From the NCBI GenBank assembly GCA_900660155.1, contig CABFPE010000009.1, positions 2,429,168-2,493,167 on the forward strand: DNA of 64,000 bases, in the 5' to 3' direction. Shown piece by piece: positions 23,450 through 37,606 of the stretch. Made by a program: the position numbers and the translations under genes. The first letter of the stretch is position 1; every line of letters begins with the position of its first letter. The notes beneath the pieces were generated by a model. It was not told the origin of the DNA. It did no database searches and saw only the letters and a program-made list of their open reading frames with translations. The stretch is from Hofstenia miamia. Its lineage: Eukaryota > Xenacoelomorpha > Acoela > Hofsteniidae.

Positions 23450-24900
23450 ATTTCTATTAAAGAGGAATTTTCGCAATTTTTCTTGAATTTCTTGCAATAA
23501 TGCTACTCATAATAATAAGAGTCAAAGCAATATATTTGCTAAAGAGTTACAATTAATCTACAAACTAAATATAAAATATATAATAATAATACATTTGTGT
23601 GTGTGTGTCGTGTCTGTCTATGTATGTGGTGAGCTCAGTGTAAAAAATCAGTAAATGTCTTTAGCATGTTTGTGTCTCCGATTGTATTTTGTCGATGTAA
23701 AAGTGCACATTTTAATTTTTTTCTAAATTTTTTGTAATTTTTTTCTACTCTAGTCTCATTATCTAAATCACTCTAAATATTAGAGACTGTTCGATTAAAA
23801 GTAGGATACAAAATACTGCTACCAACTAAATTTGTGTGATCGTGGATCTACTTTTAAGTAATTTTCAATAAAAGAAATTCATTCTCGGCCATATTTATGC
23901 TCAAGTAAAATTGAGGCTGCACGGAATTGTCTTTGATATAGCTCGGACAATATATTATACTTTCGTCTGTATTCACTAATATGATAATTCTTACGTGCCA
24001 AATTTAATGTTTTTGGTTACCAATTAAAGGTTTTGGATAATAAATAGCGACTTTTTGTATTAAAATTAATAAATGAAAATGAACAATAATGTAATTGCGA
24101 TAAAGAAAATGCATGCAATATTTGAACGTGATAATCTGGACCTAAGAAGCTATTTTTTAAATCTTTTTTAAAAGAAATTTATTAAATTTTAAATCTTTGT
24201 CAATGTCACCTAAGAATGTAACGTGATCACCTTGTTTTATTGGAACACTGTTAGCAATTAATTCAATTTGTTTGTTATTTCTTTTACGGAATTGGGGGAA
24301 ATTATAATAATTGCTTTTCTCAATATTTATTTTTAATTAGATTGAGTGAGAAATACCTAGAAAGATTTTCAGTATCATTTTGCAATTTTTTGTGGCCCCA
24401 AATGCATCATTATCTGTATTTATGAGGCATCAACAAATTTATATATTTCACTATGATTTACATGCTTAATTATGTCATTTACATATATTGCAAATATAAT
24501 AGGCCCTAGTACTGTGGTTTAAAGCACTCCTCGATCGGTTTTAATATAATCAGATTTCATATTATTCATTAAAACACGTTGTTTTTCTAATGTTTCTATT
24601 TACTAAAAAACTCATAAGTAACATAATTGAATTTTGTTGAAATACGTAATTTTTAAGGTTAATGGAAAAATTTCAAAATTTATTGAATTAAAAGCTTTCC
24701 TTAAGTCTAGAAGGGCGATGAAACTGGATTTTTTGATATTAATTTGAGGATCTTTTCGCAGTAATAGAAATAATTGCATCACTTGTACCATGCTGTGCGC
24801 GGAAACCATATTGTTCTTAGATGATAAGATATTCTCAGCAATTTTTCAAATAATTTACTAAAAGGGTACTTAATTTTGATTGGTCTATATAATTCAAGAA
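23450..24900 (-). pseudogene. LINE copy B with reverse transcriptase (CR1/jockey-like)
   Basis: Minus-strand translation gives RT landmarks in order: KDPQINIKKSSFIALLDLRK then AFNSINFEI (motif A, 24660-24760), VLGPIIFAIYVNDI (motif B region, about 24480-24520), FVDAS (motif C, usual FADDT, about 24430), then KQIELIANSVPIKQGDHVTF and LGDIDKDLKF (post-RT region, 24190-24260). It belongs to the same family as copy A at 16.2-17.06 kb. Stops and frameshifts make it dead. It lies just downstream of the last exon of the MFSD1-like gene, in the same orientation. Confidence 0.75.
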
Positions 24901-25085
24901 CTCAATGTTGATTGAAAAAATTTGCTGAGGAATGTGGAAAATAAAATCTCTACCTTATTACAATTACATGCTATCATTATTAAACGTGTAATATTATTAA
25001 CTGACCCTCGTAGATAACATATCCCATTATAAACTAACTATGACCACCATTTTAGCCATTAATATAGTAATTGAATTAAAGTTTT

Positions 25086-25256
25086 TTAATACCTTGAATT
25101 AGGTAGAGGATATTTATCTCGATAGTATGGAGACCATGACAAACCCAACGTTTTGATGGCGTCAACAGCGCACATTACAACAGAAATTGTCAAGCTTAAG
25201 GATACAAGAACGAAGAAGTACACTGATAGCACGCAACAACCATATAGTTGGAAAAT
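25086..25256 (-). CDS. MFSD1: MFSD1-like last exon (TM12 and C-tail)
   Basis: Acceptor ATTTTAG. Reads IFQLYGCCVLSVYFFVL then VSLSLTISVVMCAVDA, a short polar tail, and TAA at 25086-25088. The spacing from exon 9's AG to VSLSL is identical to human MFSD1. No clear AATAAA was found just downstream. Confidence 0.82.
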   Translation of the reverse strand: MFQLYGCCVLSVYFFVLVSLSLTISVVMCAVDAIKTLGLSWSPYYRDKYPLPNSRY

Positions 25257-25334
25257 CTAAAATATTATTACAATGCTATTCTTAAGCAATACTTTCAAAA
25301 CTTAGGGATCTATATATATATATATATATATATA

Positions 25335-25386
<52 letters not shown>

Positions 25387-28300
25387 TTCACTAGATTTGA
25401 AATTTATTATATTTTGATACCTTGATAATAGCTAGGCAATTCACTCAATCTAAAACTTGTTTCAACCAAATTCGTTTAACTAATGTTTGTTTTTAAATTC
25501 TCCAAATTTCTTCTAGTTTTAAATTGATTGAAGCATGTTTGAATACAGAAAAAAAATGGAATGAACTACTGAATTGAGAAATTTAAATTTTTTTTTAATT
25601 ATGCTTTGGAAATTTAATTTCCACCTATAAATGAATTGATTTCCAAACTTTCATTAAGTAAACTTACCAAACCAGCAAGGGGAGTAGAAAGTGAAAGGAA
25701 GATGTACTCTATAGATGCCATACACACGAATGCAGTGGATACGCAGTTATTCGTCACCAGAAGTGGTACCATCTCCCATAAAGAAGCATTCATTATTGAA
25801 AACGAGCAGGCCAGTATAACCTAACCTGTTTTTATATTAGCTTTTCGAACAATATTAATTCTTAATTTACATATTCAAATAATCCTGTTATATTTTTTTA
25901 AAAAATCACACTGGAAATCAATTTTGGTTGAGCTTCTTGCTAACATATGTTTTATGATTTAAAACATGTCAGACACAAGCTTATCAATTCAAACGACGTC
26001 TTAAAATTTTTCCACTAGTAAGAATGGTTTTAAAATATTCTTTAAGATACATTTCAACCTATGTCAGATAATATAATACATCTCAATACCCCTTCAAACA
26101 AATAATCCTCAGTATTTAATCATACGGTTTATGATTGACATTCTCGCATCATTGTCATCTTTATACTCGCTTATCATGCATCTGTCAATTGTCCACGTTT
26201 CATATTAATTATTCGTAATGACTTCGTGATTCACTATTTAGTTTTCTGATTTTTAATATTTTTTCTTGATGGATTTGCCTGTTTTAAGGATTTAGTACTA
26301 AACTATTTATTTACAATGGTAATACAGTATAAATACGATCCATTATGTGGTTGAATTTCATAGAAATATTCATCATAAAAATCAAATCCAGAGAACATAA
26401 TGTGGATGTAGTTGCACTTGTAGTTTCTAGAGATATGCGCAGAGCTGCAACAGTGGCTGGTTTTTGGAAGCACAGCCCGGTACGCACGGTGCATTTTAAG
26501 CACGACAGGATTCTTCAAAATATAATTAGGCCCCTCACGGTTCTACATGTGGTAGCAAACACGGTTTTTAGAATTTTTAAAATTTTAAATTTATGCATTT
26601 CTCAAGTATATAAAGTGATTAAAGCAAGTGCATCATGTTTAATAAATCATCAAAAAAGATCATATAGAAAACATATTGGCCAAAATGGCAGATCGAACAT
26701 TTTGATGTTGTTCACGTGAAAAACAAAAAACTTTATTTTTGAAAAAGTTCGGATATAAGGTTTGATTATTCTAATTAAATGTATGCTATTCTAACACTAT
26801 GGACATTTAAATAAAGATAACTAATTATTAGAAAACGCGTATACTGCATAGAAAAATAATGTAATAATTAGAACATAAACTATAAATTTAGAAACATTAA
26901 ATTACACGAAAGTTCGACAAAAATCGCAAAACATTTAATATCTAATACATCTGTAAGCAATAATTTTAAATTCTGCAAGAATTCAAACAGGAATTATATG
27001 GCATAACGGCGGACAACAAAAATGCTAATATTTTTGTTGCATTTTAAAAATTTCCGCAATGTAGTTTCTACGCATATCTATTTCTAAGAATCATTTGTAT
27101 TATTAAACATGAACTAGCATTTAATATACTGTAAACAGAAAATTTCACCAAGAATAATTGTGAGTTTCAGATTTGGGTCATGGCACGGCACGGCAAGATT
27201 GCAGCTCTGGGTGTGCAGGACAAGTTATATTTAGTCCCACTCCCATTCGCTCCCTGAGCCGCAAGTTCTTTTTTGGTCCCGGTGCCTATTTGATCACGGT
27301 AGTGCTATCGTATATCAAGTTAGAATTTTTTAATTTTAAAATTACAGTGTAACAAAATATAACAAATATGATACGTGGCTGAAGCTTAACGCATCAAAGT
27401 AAGTGGTGCAATTAATATTATTTTTAAACAAATGGTGCGTAACGTATAACATAATATATAGTATGGGAATTCTCGAGATTATGCTTATGTAGGTATCTGA
27501 TCCCGATACCATCCCGTCCCTGGTCTCGAATTATTAATTTTTGGTACCTGTGTATGGTTCCAGTTCCTGTGGGACAACATACGGGACCGGAACTAGGTAC
27601 CGGTCCCGCACACCTCTAATTTTCTTCCCAAGGTCAACTAATTGCTAATTAAATTAGGGGCACCTGCAAAATGCAGAAATGCGGATTTGGTGTAACGACA
27701 TCCACTATTGGGCATAAATGCAACTTACTATGTGCATTTATTTTTGGGAATACCTCTTTCACCTCATATAAATGCATTTTAAAACGTACTGAACTACTGC
27801 GATTTGTACAAAATTTTCCTCCCTCAAAGAAATTGGTGGTCATCTGCTTGTTGAAGCATATACTTACTTATCAATGTCTGGTCAAACACTAAAAATGAAA
27901 TTAATATTGAAATATTGAATGTTACAGAATATCCTACTGACTTTGATACATCAGGCAAATATCATACAACTATTTGCAGACAGTGTAATTATCGAGAACA
28001 AAGGAGATGAAACATTCTCATTGTTTTTACCAGATATACATCGCAACATGCACTATTTTTAGTGTCAAGCTCTCTGTGCTAATCTTTTCGAAAATTTTAT
28101 AATCAAGCCTCTGAGTGGCGGTCATACTGAAATGTCAGCCGTCCACAACCTTCGTTTCTCGTCAAGACACGATATATGTTTATTGTTGTCACTCTCAGAT
28201 ACTGGTCTGAAATTGTATGTATTACCATTAAGAATTTGAAGTGGTCCTACGTAGTTATCGGTCAATAAATTAGAGCATTAACGTTTCGTTGAAAGTTCTA

Positions 28301-31300
28301 TTTGGCAAGATTATTTGAAAGATATTGTGATTGTCTTACCAAGACAGCTACTACAGATATTTTTAGAGACCAATAATTATGTGCGCATTGGTAGGAGAAA
28401 AAATCAAGAAGCAGTTTGGTGTATTATTCCGAACACTGTAGTCTCATTATCATCATTTGCATGAGCGTTTTTAAGAAAATCAAAGACGTTTCGGTACATG
28501 GTATTTTACAAATTGAAATTTTAATATTTTTAAATGACAATGCTTTAAGTTTAAATATTTTAAATTATAATAGAAATATATCGGTTTGCAAAAATTGGGT
28601 AGCCAATGACTAAAAACAGGTAGTGTATAATATTTACTGTTATTGAGCGTTATATATATATATATATCAATTCATGTTATTTGAATCCTGAAACAAAGAC
28701 TTTTATCACCCAAAGATGTGAATTGAACTAAGTCTCCTTCATATCAGCTGTTTAACAACAAAGAAAAAACTAATTTCAATTTTTAATTTTGAATTTAAAG
28801 GATATTTAAGAATCAAACAATTTAAATTATCACTTAAAAACACGATTGTCTTTTCAATTTAAATATTTCTTTTGAATTGTCAACGCACTTAATTGGACTC
28901 ATACATTTTTTCTCCAGAAATCAAAATATTTTAAAATAGTTGTTGTTCCCATGGACATTGAACCGCCTCATTATCTGAACATTTGGTATGGTAGGAATTC
29001 GAATTGTCTGAGCGTCCACAGACCTATAGTTGTATCCATATCAAAAGCTTTGATAAAACTGTTCAAAAAGTTGGACAAAGCGGTTTATATCTTTAAGGCA
29101 ACGTTAGTAGAAATAGGGGTTTGATTTTGTAGTCTGCAGACGCCAGAAATCACAGTTTTGATATTCTCAGAAATGCTCTAACCTAGCGTCAATAAGCCTT
29201 TACATTTGTTTGTCATATGCAGAACCTATTTTTAACCTTTTCACTGTCAAGCTATTTTTTGCTACAAATTTTTTAGAAACTGAGAGATTACTTATTAAAG
29301 GTTTTTTCAAAGACAACATTGAAGAGAAAAAATTTTGAATTTATTTTACAATAAAAATTCAAAGAAAATTGACACACATTGTCCGCTAGTGGTGTTTTTA
29401 AGCAACATATCCCAAATGGTGCAAACATGTTATTCATCTAATAGTAATTATGAAATGGATAGAAGCGAGAATTACACAAAGGCATTTCGCACCTTGGACC
29501 CACAAATTTTGCTCGCCTATCGATTTTTGATTTCGAACAAGAACCAGATCTTCTTCCACTTCGTTCTTCAGGCATAGGATATCCAGTGTTGAACATTAGT
29601 TTTGCCCTTTTGACATAGAACTGTTTAATCGGGAGTTTTCAATCTTTCCCATTCAGAAGAGTAGCCAGATCTATGAGGATGTCGATTGGACTATGAGGTA
29701 CCAATGGAACCAAAAATAGCTTCAAATTTTAAAAAAAAATTTCCACCAGTATTTTTTTGAAATTTCTTGGTTTCTACACAGCGTATGACCTAAATGTGAG
29801 ACTAAGCAAAGCTTATAGTCATACTGCCATTCGTTAAATATGTTAATTCCGAAACTTCGATTGCATAAACAGCTAATTTTGATATTTTAAGTGTAGTACG
29901 TGTTAGAACGCCATGTTGTTGTGAAAAAATATGAATTTGTATTACGAGCTTCTTCTTTTAGTTTGAATGTTTAGCTTTGTTATTATAATTGCTCTATTAA
30001 TTTTAATTATGTGGTTAAATAATTTCCTAATGTTTTATACAACTTAGAGTGATAATTGTTTGAATTTCACCTAAACTGGCAAAACGAAGAAAAATATTGT
30101 ATATGCGTAATTATTTTGGATGCCCCGATTTATTATTAATCATGGGCGTAGTTGTGTATTTGTTCAAAGTCTTACCATAAGTATAATGGGATTTATCCAT
30201 GTAAATATTATAAGCAAATGTACTGCCATCGCTAACACATTGCTGAATATTATCCATATGATATTTCTTCCTGTACGTCTTACAATGAAATTTGTCAATG
30301 GTGTCAGAAATAACGCGGTGAAATAAATAATGCTGTTTAAATATGAAGCTACTGTAACATCAGCATGATAACGTTCAGCAAAGAAGATTCTAAATAACAA
30401 ATAGTTAATATTTTCGATGTTTTTCGGTGGGTCGTTGATTGGGTGGAGATGGAAATTTAATTCTTCTGTGATTATTATTATAAAATCAATTAAAGGGAGT
30501 TGGTTTCCAAACACCAATTAGAAACAAGATTTACTTCCCTGTGCAAACCAGTGGTGTCATTTAGGGGGTCATTGCTTCCTCTAAATCTAGTCACAAAAGT
30601 CAAAATATCAAAAAATGTAAAAAGGAAGAGAATAATACCATGCATGCTTTGCTGCAATTACATGCAAAATTCAGTTTAACAAACTATGTTGTGCAGTAAA
30701 ACAAGAATGATAATCTCCAAATTTCACTTTCCGTGCGAATGGTCTAGCAATAATGCTCATACTATGAATTGGTTTCCACTCTTTAGCACTTAAACACAAA
30801 AGGAATCCAATCCCTGCAAGTGAATTGCTGATGGTTTCCAACTGATTGGCCAGGACATATCATCATTAATAGTCTATATTTTCCTCCAAAATCTATAGCA
30901 TATAACAATATGCTTTGCTTTCAATAGTTATTCTATTACATTTACATAAGAATAATTGGGAGTGGGTATAGTTTTATGCTATTTTAGTGGTTAAATCAAA
31001 TAGTAGCAGACAAGCTCATATTGTGGATATGCACAACACGCAGCCCTGGTTGAACGAATTTATGAGGCTGATGTACATTTGAGAGCCGACCACATAATTT
31101 AAAAAGAATCTCCAACAGCATAATCATTTGGATATCGTGGAAGCTTATCGGAGTTTATCAGAAATTGTGGTAGGCTTTTTCTGAAGTAATGAAATTGTTC
31201 ACGATCATTTTTCCAATGAGAGATGTTTTTCAGTTCTAAAGATGGTGCTACACCAACCATTTTGTCCAAACTTTTGTCCAGATTTTTTTTAAACAAAAGT

Positions 31301-34300
31301 CTGCAATGTACCACAAATATTCCTGACAAAAGTTTATTCAAAAACCCGCAGTGCAGCACACAAAAATCCTGACAAAAGTTTGGAAAAAAAAATGTCAGTG
31401 TGTAGCATCCTCTTCAGACAAGTTATTTATGTTCAACAATGTCCAATGAAAGATTGTTGAACTTAAAAATGATGAAAGTTGAATCACATAAATTGTCAAT
31501 ATGTTTGCCCAAAAGAAGTCTCGACAATATCTTCGCATTTAGTGTTTTGATATTTTGTTTAGTATTAATCATTTGATTATTGTTATTAAAAATCAAGTTG
31601 GATATATACCTACTGTTTAGTAGAAGTATTTGTAACACAGTTTGCACTAAAGCAACAAAATTGCTGGATTAAATTTCAGTGATGATTAATGCAATTCACA
31701 TTCAGTAATAATTTTGGTCCCCCTTAAGAGTTTTCTGAAATGGCGCCACTGATGCAAACGCAATTATTATTAATGTTACTCCTCCATTTTTAAATACATT
31801 CCCTTCATCAAGCAACATTATCAACATTCTGATTTCTTAAATGAAAATTCAGAGTATAGTTTTCAACAGAACTACAAATAAGGCGGTTTGAAATGATTTT
31901 GAAGATCATGGTGAAACTGAATGTGTGATCGACACACATTAGATGGTCCCGATTGTGAATACAATATTTTATATATTATATTTTATAATTGTGAAGAGCT
32001 TTCCATGCTAGATATAAAGTGCCAATTTAGTTCATTTTTAAGCGTAATATAGAAAATTTTCTTCACTCAGATTTGTATAAATTTTTTGTGTATGCATTAT
32101 TTAAAATAGACACAAAAAACGTAGACTTGCTAAAATTTTGCACTCTTCAAACCATTTGTTGACTGGTGCTAAATAGAAGGAAAAACTGAAAAAGGTGGCA
32201 AAATTATATTTCACGCCGGTTTCTAAGGCTAGGTATGTAAATGTATGCAATTACATAAATTTGGTAAAAACAGTAAGCAAAAATAGCAAGTGTACATATA
32301 CATGTATGTACATATGATTTATATTTCAGTTTCATCGGGATCAGATGTCCCAATAGAAAAAATTGCTGGGGATGAATCAAATGTTTACCCAGGGGAAAGC
32401 CTGATTTTATATTTTATACAGTTGTTATTTCCAATTGCTGAAATGTAGAACTAAGCCCTGAACTTGAATAAACAGATTTACCTTAATGTAAGAAATTATA
32501 AAAAAAAGCTTTGACATCAAAACAAATTCAATTGATAGAGGAAACCAAAAGCGAAGTTCTTTAGCCACATTTGTGGCCTTTGTAACAGTACATCTAGTAT
32601 AATATATATATATATATATTTATGCTATTGTTAGCTGTCAAGAAGTGACATCATTCTTAATAATCTACTGAGAAATTGAAAACTATGGATTTATATTAAG
32701 TGCACGTTAGAGCAAAATATTCAAAAGTGATTTAATATCTATAGATTACAATTTCATTAAATTCTGGGAAATATATAAAAAAATTTAAGACGTTCCTAGA
32801 ATGGCATCCTTAATTTTATATTTTTACAGAATAATTTATCCATGATAGTTCATACGACGTTCTAAATTGCGATTGTTATTTTCTTAGCAACTAGAAGTTG
32901 TTTCACAGAACCCAATATTTTATAAATTGCATGTACTTTACATTAAAATGTTGAAAATTAAAAATATCTACTTTCCAAGTGATATAAATGGAAGCAGTGC
33001 TGAGTAGAAAATTCCACACAGTATAAATAAAAGCCAGGCTTGTGCTGAGAACTTCCTTAGTTGAGAAAAATAGAATCCTTCTTCGACATCAATGTTAGTC
33101 GGCTTCACTTTTGGTGCCCATCGATACTTCCATTTGTCGTACGCAATTAAGAACAATGCATCAATTAAAGCTAGCACGCAGAATGCGGTTCCTAATTAAA
33201 ATATATTGGTGCAGATTTGAAAATTTGAAGACTAACCTATCGACACGGTAATTGCTAAGACATTATTTGCTGAGAGATCACTCCAATGCAGTATCCATAC
33301 ATAAATGTCTTCTGCAAAACACATATTTAATACTGATGCCTAATAAACATAAATTCTGCTATTGCAAAGCACATGAAATGATGTGTTAGATGTCATAAAT
33401 CTAAATATAGTATTTCTACATCTATATAAATCCTAAACATTAACTATGCTGCAAGGAAGCATAGTTTCACTTTTTATAAGCTATAGGCAATGCAAATTGC
33501 ATATAAATTAAATGCGTAAATATAAATATTGATTGCAAAGAAACTTACTAGTCTTGAAGTCATCAAAATTGCGTGAAAGGTGGACCTCACCTGGAACCAT
33601 TTAACCAATTTAATTGCAAATCCATATTGACATGCAACCAGTAGTTCATTAGCAGAACTAATTAAAATCACTAATGTCTTAAGATTATTAGTAAATTTAC
33701 CCTAACAGCATTCTTGCCCCAAGCACTAACCAATAGGGTTTATGAACACTCCACATCACAAGTCCAATTAATCCCTAAATATGTTGAATGATTTGATCTG
33801 TTCTGGTAGCAATATTGCAAAAACCCTTAACATGCTAGCTACTCTAATCTGGGGTTACTTAATATACTAGAAGGTAAAATATTTTTTAAAATTTGTTCTC
33901 TCATCATTTAAGGCATGTGAGTGCAACACTTTGGCTAAGCGCGCACTGTTGATTATTTAATTTAACAATTAAATAATTTACAAATTTAATAGTTTATCCA
34001 AACTTAGTCAAGCACGCACTAGTGATTTTTAATCTGCTCAATCGTTCATTTTAAATGAATTTCATAAATACACAACATGTCTTACGGCAATAATTGAATT
34101 ACCAAAAAGTGATTTGAAAAACTACTGGAATTAGTGAGACATGAATAACATTATGCACATACAAATTTTCGTAAAGAAATTTTTCCGTCTCATCGGTTGG
34201 AGCCGTGTCGTCTCATAGAAACAAATGGCGTCACTGAGGGGGTGTGACCGCATGCATCGGTCAATACAATTTTTTATTCTTCAAAAATAGAAATAAAACT

Positions 34301-36361
34301 TAATATTAGCAATTTTAAACAATTTTGGAGCCATAAGTTTGGAACTTAGAGCCTCTTGGGGCCTAACATATCAAAATAACAATGTAATTATATAAACATA
34401 GCAAAAATTTGAGCCCCAATATTAGAAAAATATATTTAATACACAATTTTAGACTATTTGGAAGGCCCAATAGTTATGCAGGTACAAAATATTTAGTGAG
34501 AAGTATATAGATACACCAAAACGGTTACTGAAAATTTTCTGCATAAATTTAGGAGTTCTAAGATGGGGGCCCCGAATTGACATCGCACACCAGGCCCCTA
34601 AATTTACCGTGACGTCACTGATAGTAACATGAAAAAATATCTGTTTTTGAATCTTCAAACATTAGATTATACACGCACATTTATTCTAAGCAATGTTAGA
34701 TGTTGCATATACTTATGTTCACATATGAACAATTTAGTTTTAATTTACTAAATCCTAAATACGAGCCTTGATATCATGCAGAGAAACAGTTGTTTAAAGT
34801 AAAGTAAAAGCTCTGGTATTTAATACATGTAATGAACTAAATAATAGCTTAATCCTTATTTCCAATAAATTCTAATTCGCGGCTCGCTTCTGAATGAATC
34901 AATGACTTCTTTCATCGTTACAAATTGTTCAATTAATTAATTGTAGTGCGCGCACGTCCATTGGAAATACTATGTTCTATTTTATGTGTCAACAATTTAA
35001 TCAACGCGAAAATAGATCACGCAGGAATTTTTTAATTTCTGTGATCATTAAATTGCTAGTGCGCGTTGACGCAAAGAAAACTCTGTGTTCTATTTTGTAA
35101 ACTAAATAGTTTTGTATTTACGTAAATTTAAAATCACTAGTGCGCGCGGCGCCTTAACCGCAGCTATTTCTTTTTTATGTAGGAGGCCTGCCTTAACCCG
35201 TCCAAAAAGTATATAGTTCAGGTCAAAACTAATGAGAGTGAGAAAATGAAATTTGTGACTCAGCTATATATAACAAAGAGGTAAATGTGATATCAAACTA
35301 AAGCTAAGTTTATCGCCGATGATTCTCCGCTGTCTGTTAACCCATTAATTTTCCCCGCTGCTCGGTAGTGGCCATTAAACGGTAATAACATCTTGCGATT
35401 CGAGTAAATACCTTCTCAATTCGGTCAAATTTTGAGGATTTTTCTTTTCAACGTTGTCTTTTAGTATCTCGATAGGAGACAAATCGGGTGAATTCGGTGG
35501 CCGCTGCATTATCTAAACATTTCTGCCCGCAAAAAATGCCTTTGTTGTCGTTGACGTATGAGGAGTTGCCCCGTTCTGTTGCAGGATCCAGCCAGTTGGA
35601 TATAAGCAATCGGCATATGTAAGGAATTGTTCTACAATTTCGCAATACTTTTGGCTGTTAATGGACCATGGGCCGTCGATAATACACATATAGAAACCAC
35701 GATAAGATAACGCTCCCCACCCTATAAGTTTTGGGGAACATTTTGGCGTCTTTTTAAAGGATTTTTTGCCTCGTTTTGAGTACCAAACTTGCACGGTATT
35801 CCAGTGAAGCTGGAACAAGGACTCGTCCGTGAGAAAAACATTTTGGAAATGGTAGTCGATCCATTCATTACAAAATGTTAGTCTTCTCTGTTCTTGTAAC
35901 AGCGAAATCGAGGGAACTTTTTTGGGCAAGTTCTTCAGCACTCCGGAAATACGGAGGTTTCTCTGGATGGTGCTGGTGCTAAAAGTCTTGCCTGTTTTGC
36001 GCTAAACCGATTAGCGACTTTTTCCCCGAGAGAGTTGGTTGTTACAGCGCCTGTCAAAACCCTTCGATCTTCACCGCCTAATTTCCTACGTCGGTCACTT
36101 CCTGATGAAAGCACGGAATAATTCCTGTAGAATGTGCTTCTGGCCATTCCCGACAATTACAACAACGTTTCGCTATCTGTTACAATGCCAGACTTGAAAA
36201 GAATTTCAAGTCGGTTGCGTTTTTCTTGAAAAATCATTTTGGCGACGCACTATGACAATTGTGATGGTAATTTGCTGGCTGGTTAATTGCATTTCGAACG
36301 TGAAAGTTAGACAGGTGTCACGGCCGGTATGTCTGCTACATTTCTTGTTTTTACAGCATTT

Positions 36362-36397
<36 letters not shown>

Positions 36398-37563
36398 TCT
36401 ATTTTTGCGAAAGATAGATTAATTGCTGTGATATTGTATATGATGACATAGCAATATTTGCAATCTGTGATTATCAATGTATGAAGGCTGATCACAGGTC
36501 AAATTTCTCACTGGAAATTTTTACATTTCTGTTTCGTACATCCTCGGCCAGAAATTCTTTAAAATAGAAATTTACTTCAATTGAATAAAATATCAGCAAA
36601 ATTTGAATGATTCTGACCACTATGATCATTTCTAGGTTTTTCGGAATCCTTATTTAATGCATGAGTACAATTTCAGTTTTCACCAACGTTTTGTTTATTT
36701 TTCTAAATCAGATAAAGCAAAAGTAATCTTTTGTTACCATTAATTTCCTAGACAAGTAACTAAGCCATATGCAATATGTATAATTTTAGAATTCCAATAT
36801 TTTACTCAATTATCAAATCCTTGTGATTGATGCTTACTTGTCATCAAATATTTTTAGCAAAAATCACTGGAATCTAGAAGGTCCGCTTTATTGATGTAAC
36901 CATAAACACTAACATGGGGACGTCATGAGACAGCCAATTGGCGTATGGGACAATGAGATTAGATAGGAAAGGATGTTCCATGAAAAGTCTTTCGCTATCT
37001 TTTCATGAATTTGGATTAGTTTGCGATTAATCAGCGTTTACTATTTTTTGAAGAAATTGCAGCTTTAAAACTACCAAGCAGTATAGAATTAACTTATTAT
37101 AAAAATTTTGTGAAAACTTTTTTGATAGTTTACATATCACAGAATGTCTGAAAATTCTATATCATACATGTTGGAAGCGGACAACCGAATTACGTAATAA
37201 AGCTTTCAGAAAATCCGAAATAATATGCCATTTTCTACTAGAAATGATTTAAATTACGGTTTGTATCGAAATTGACGAGTCATATTTCTAATGATAATTA
37301 GATATAATTATGTGTTAAAACGGACAAAAACCAAATTTCATCAATGTTACTGAATAAAATTGGTTTGATTTGGTATTCTGGAGTCACCGGAAATCAAAAT
37401 GTAGCACAGCTTTAATGTTCTCCGCAAATTATATTTGTATGTAAGATGATTGTAGATACTCTTATTCAAACTAGGATGTTTGTTTAAAGGTAGTTGCTAT
37501 CAAAGGAAAACGTTCTTAATTTTGTGTAATAAAATTTTAGTGTATGTGGATTTTCAACTTTTA

Positions 37564-37606
<43 letters not shown>

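Noticed and set aside
26303-26719. Open frames on both strands at 26.3-26.7 kb
   Set aside because: They overlap the end of a hAT-like MITE and show no protein homology.
27990-28350. Possible retroelement pol tail on the minus strand
   Set aside because: Only vague protein-like stretches with no identifiable motif; not enough to name a family.
36307-36495. Frames containing long Ile-Tyr repeats (also at 37480-37683 and 62053-62265)
   Set aside because: Translation of (AT)n microsatellites.
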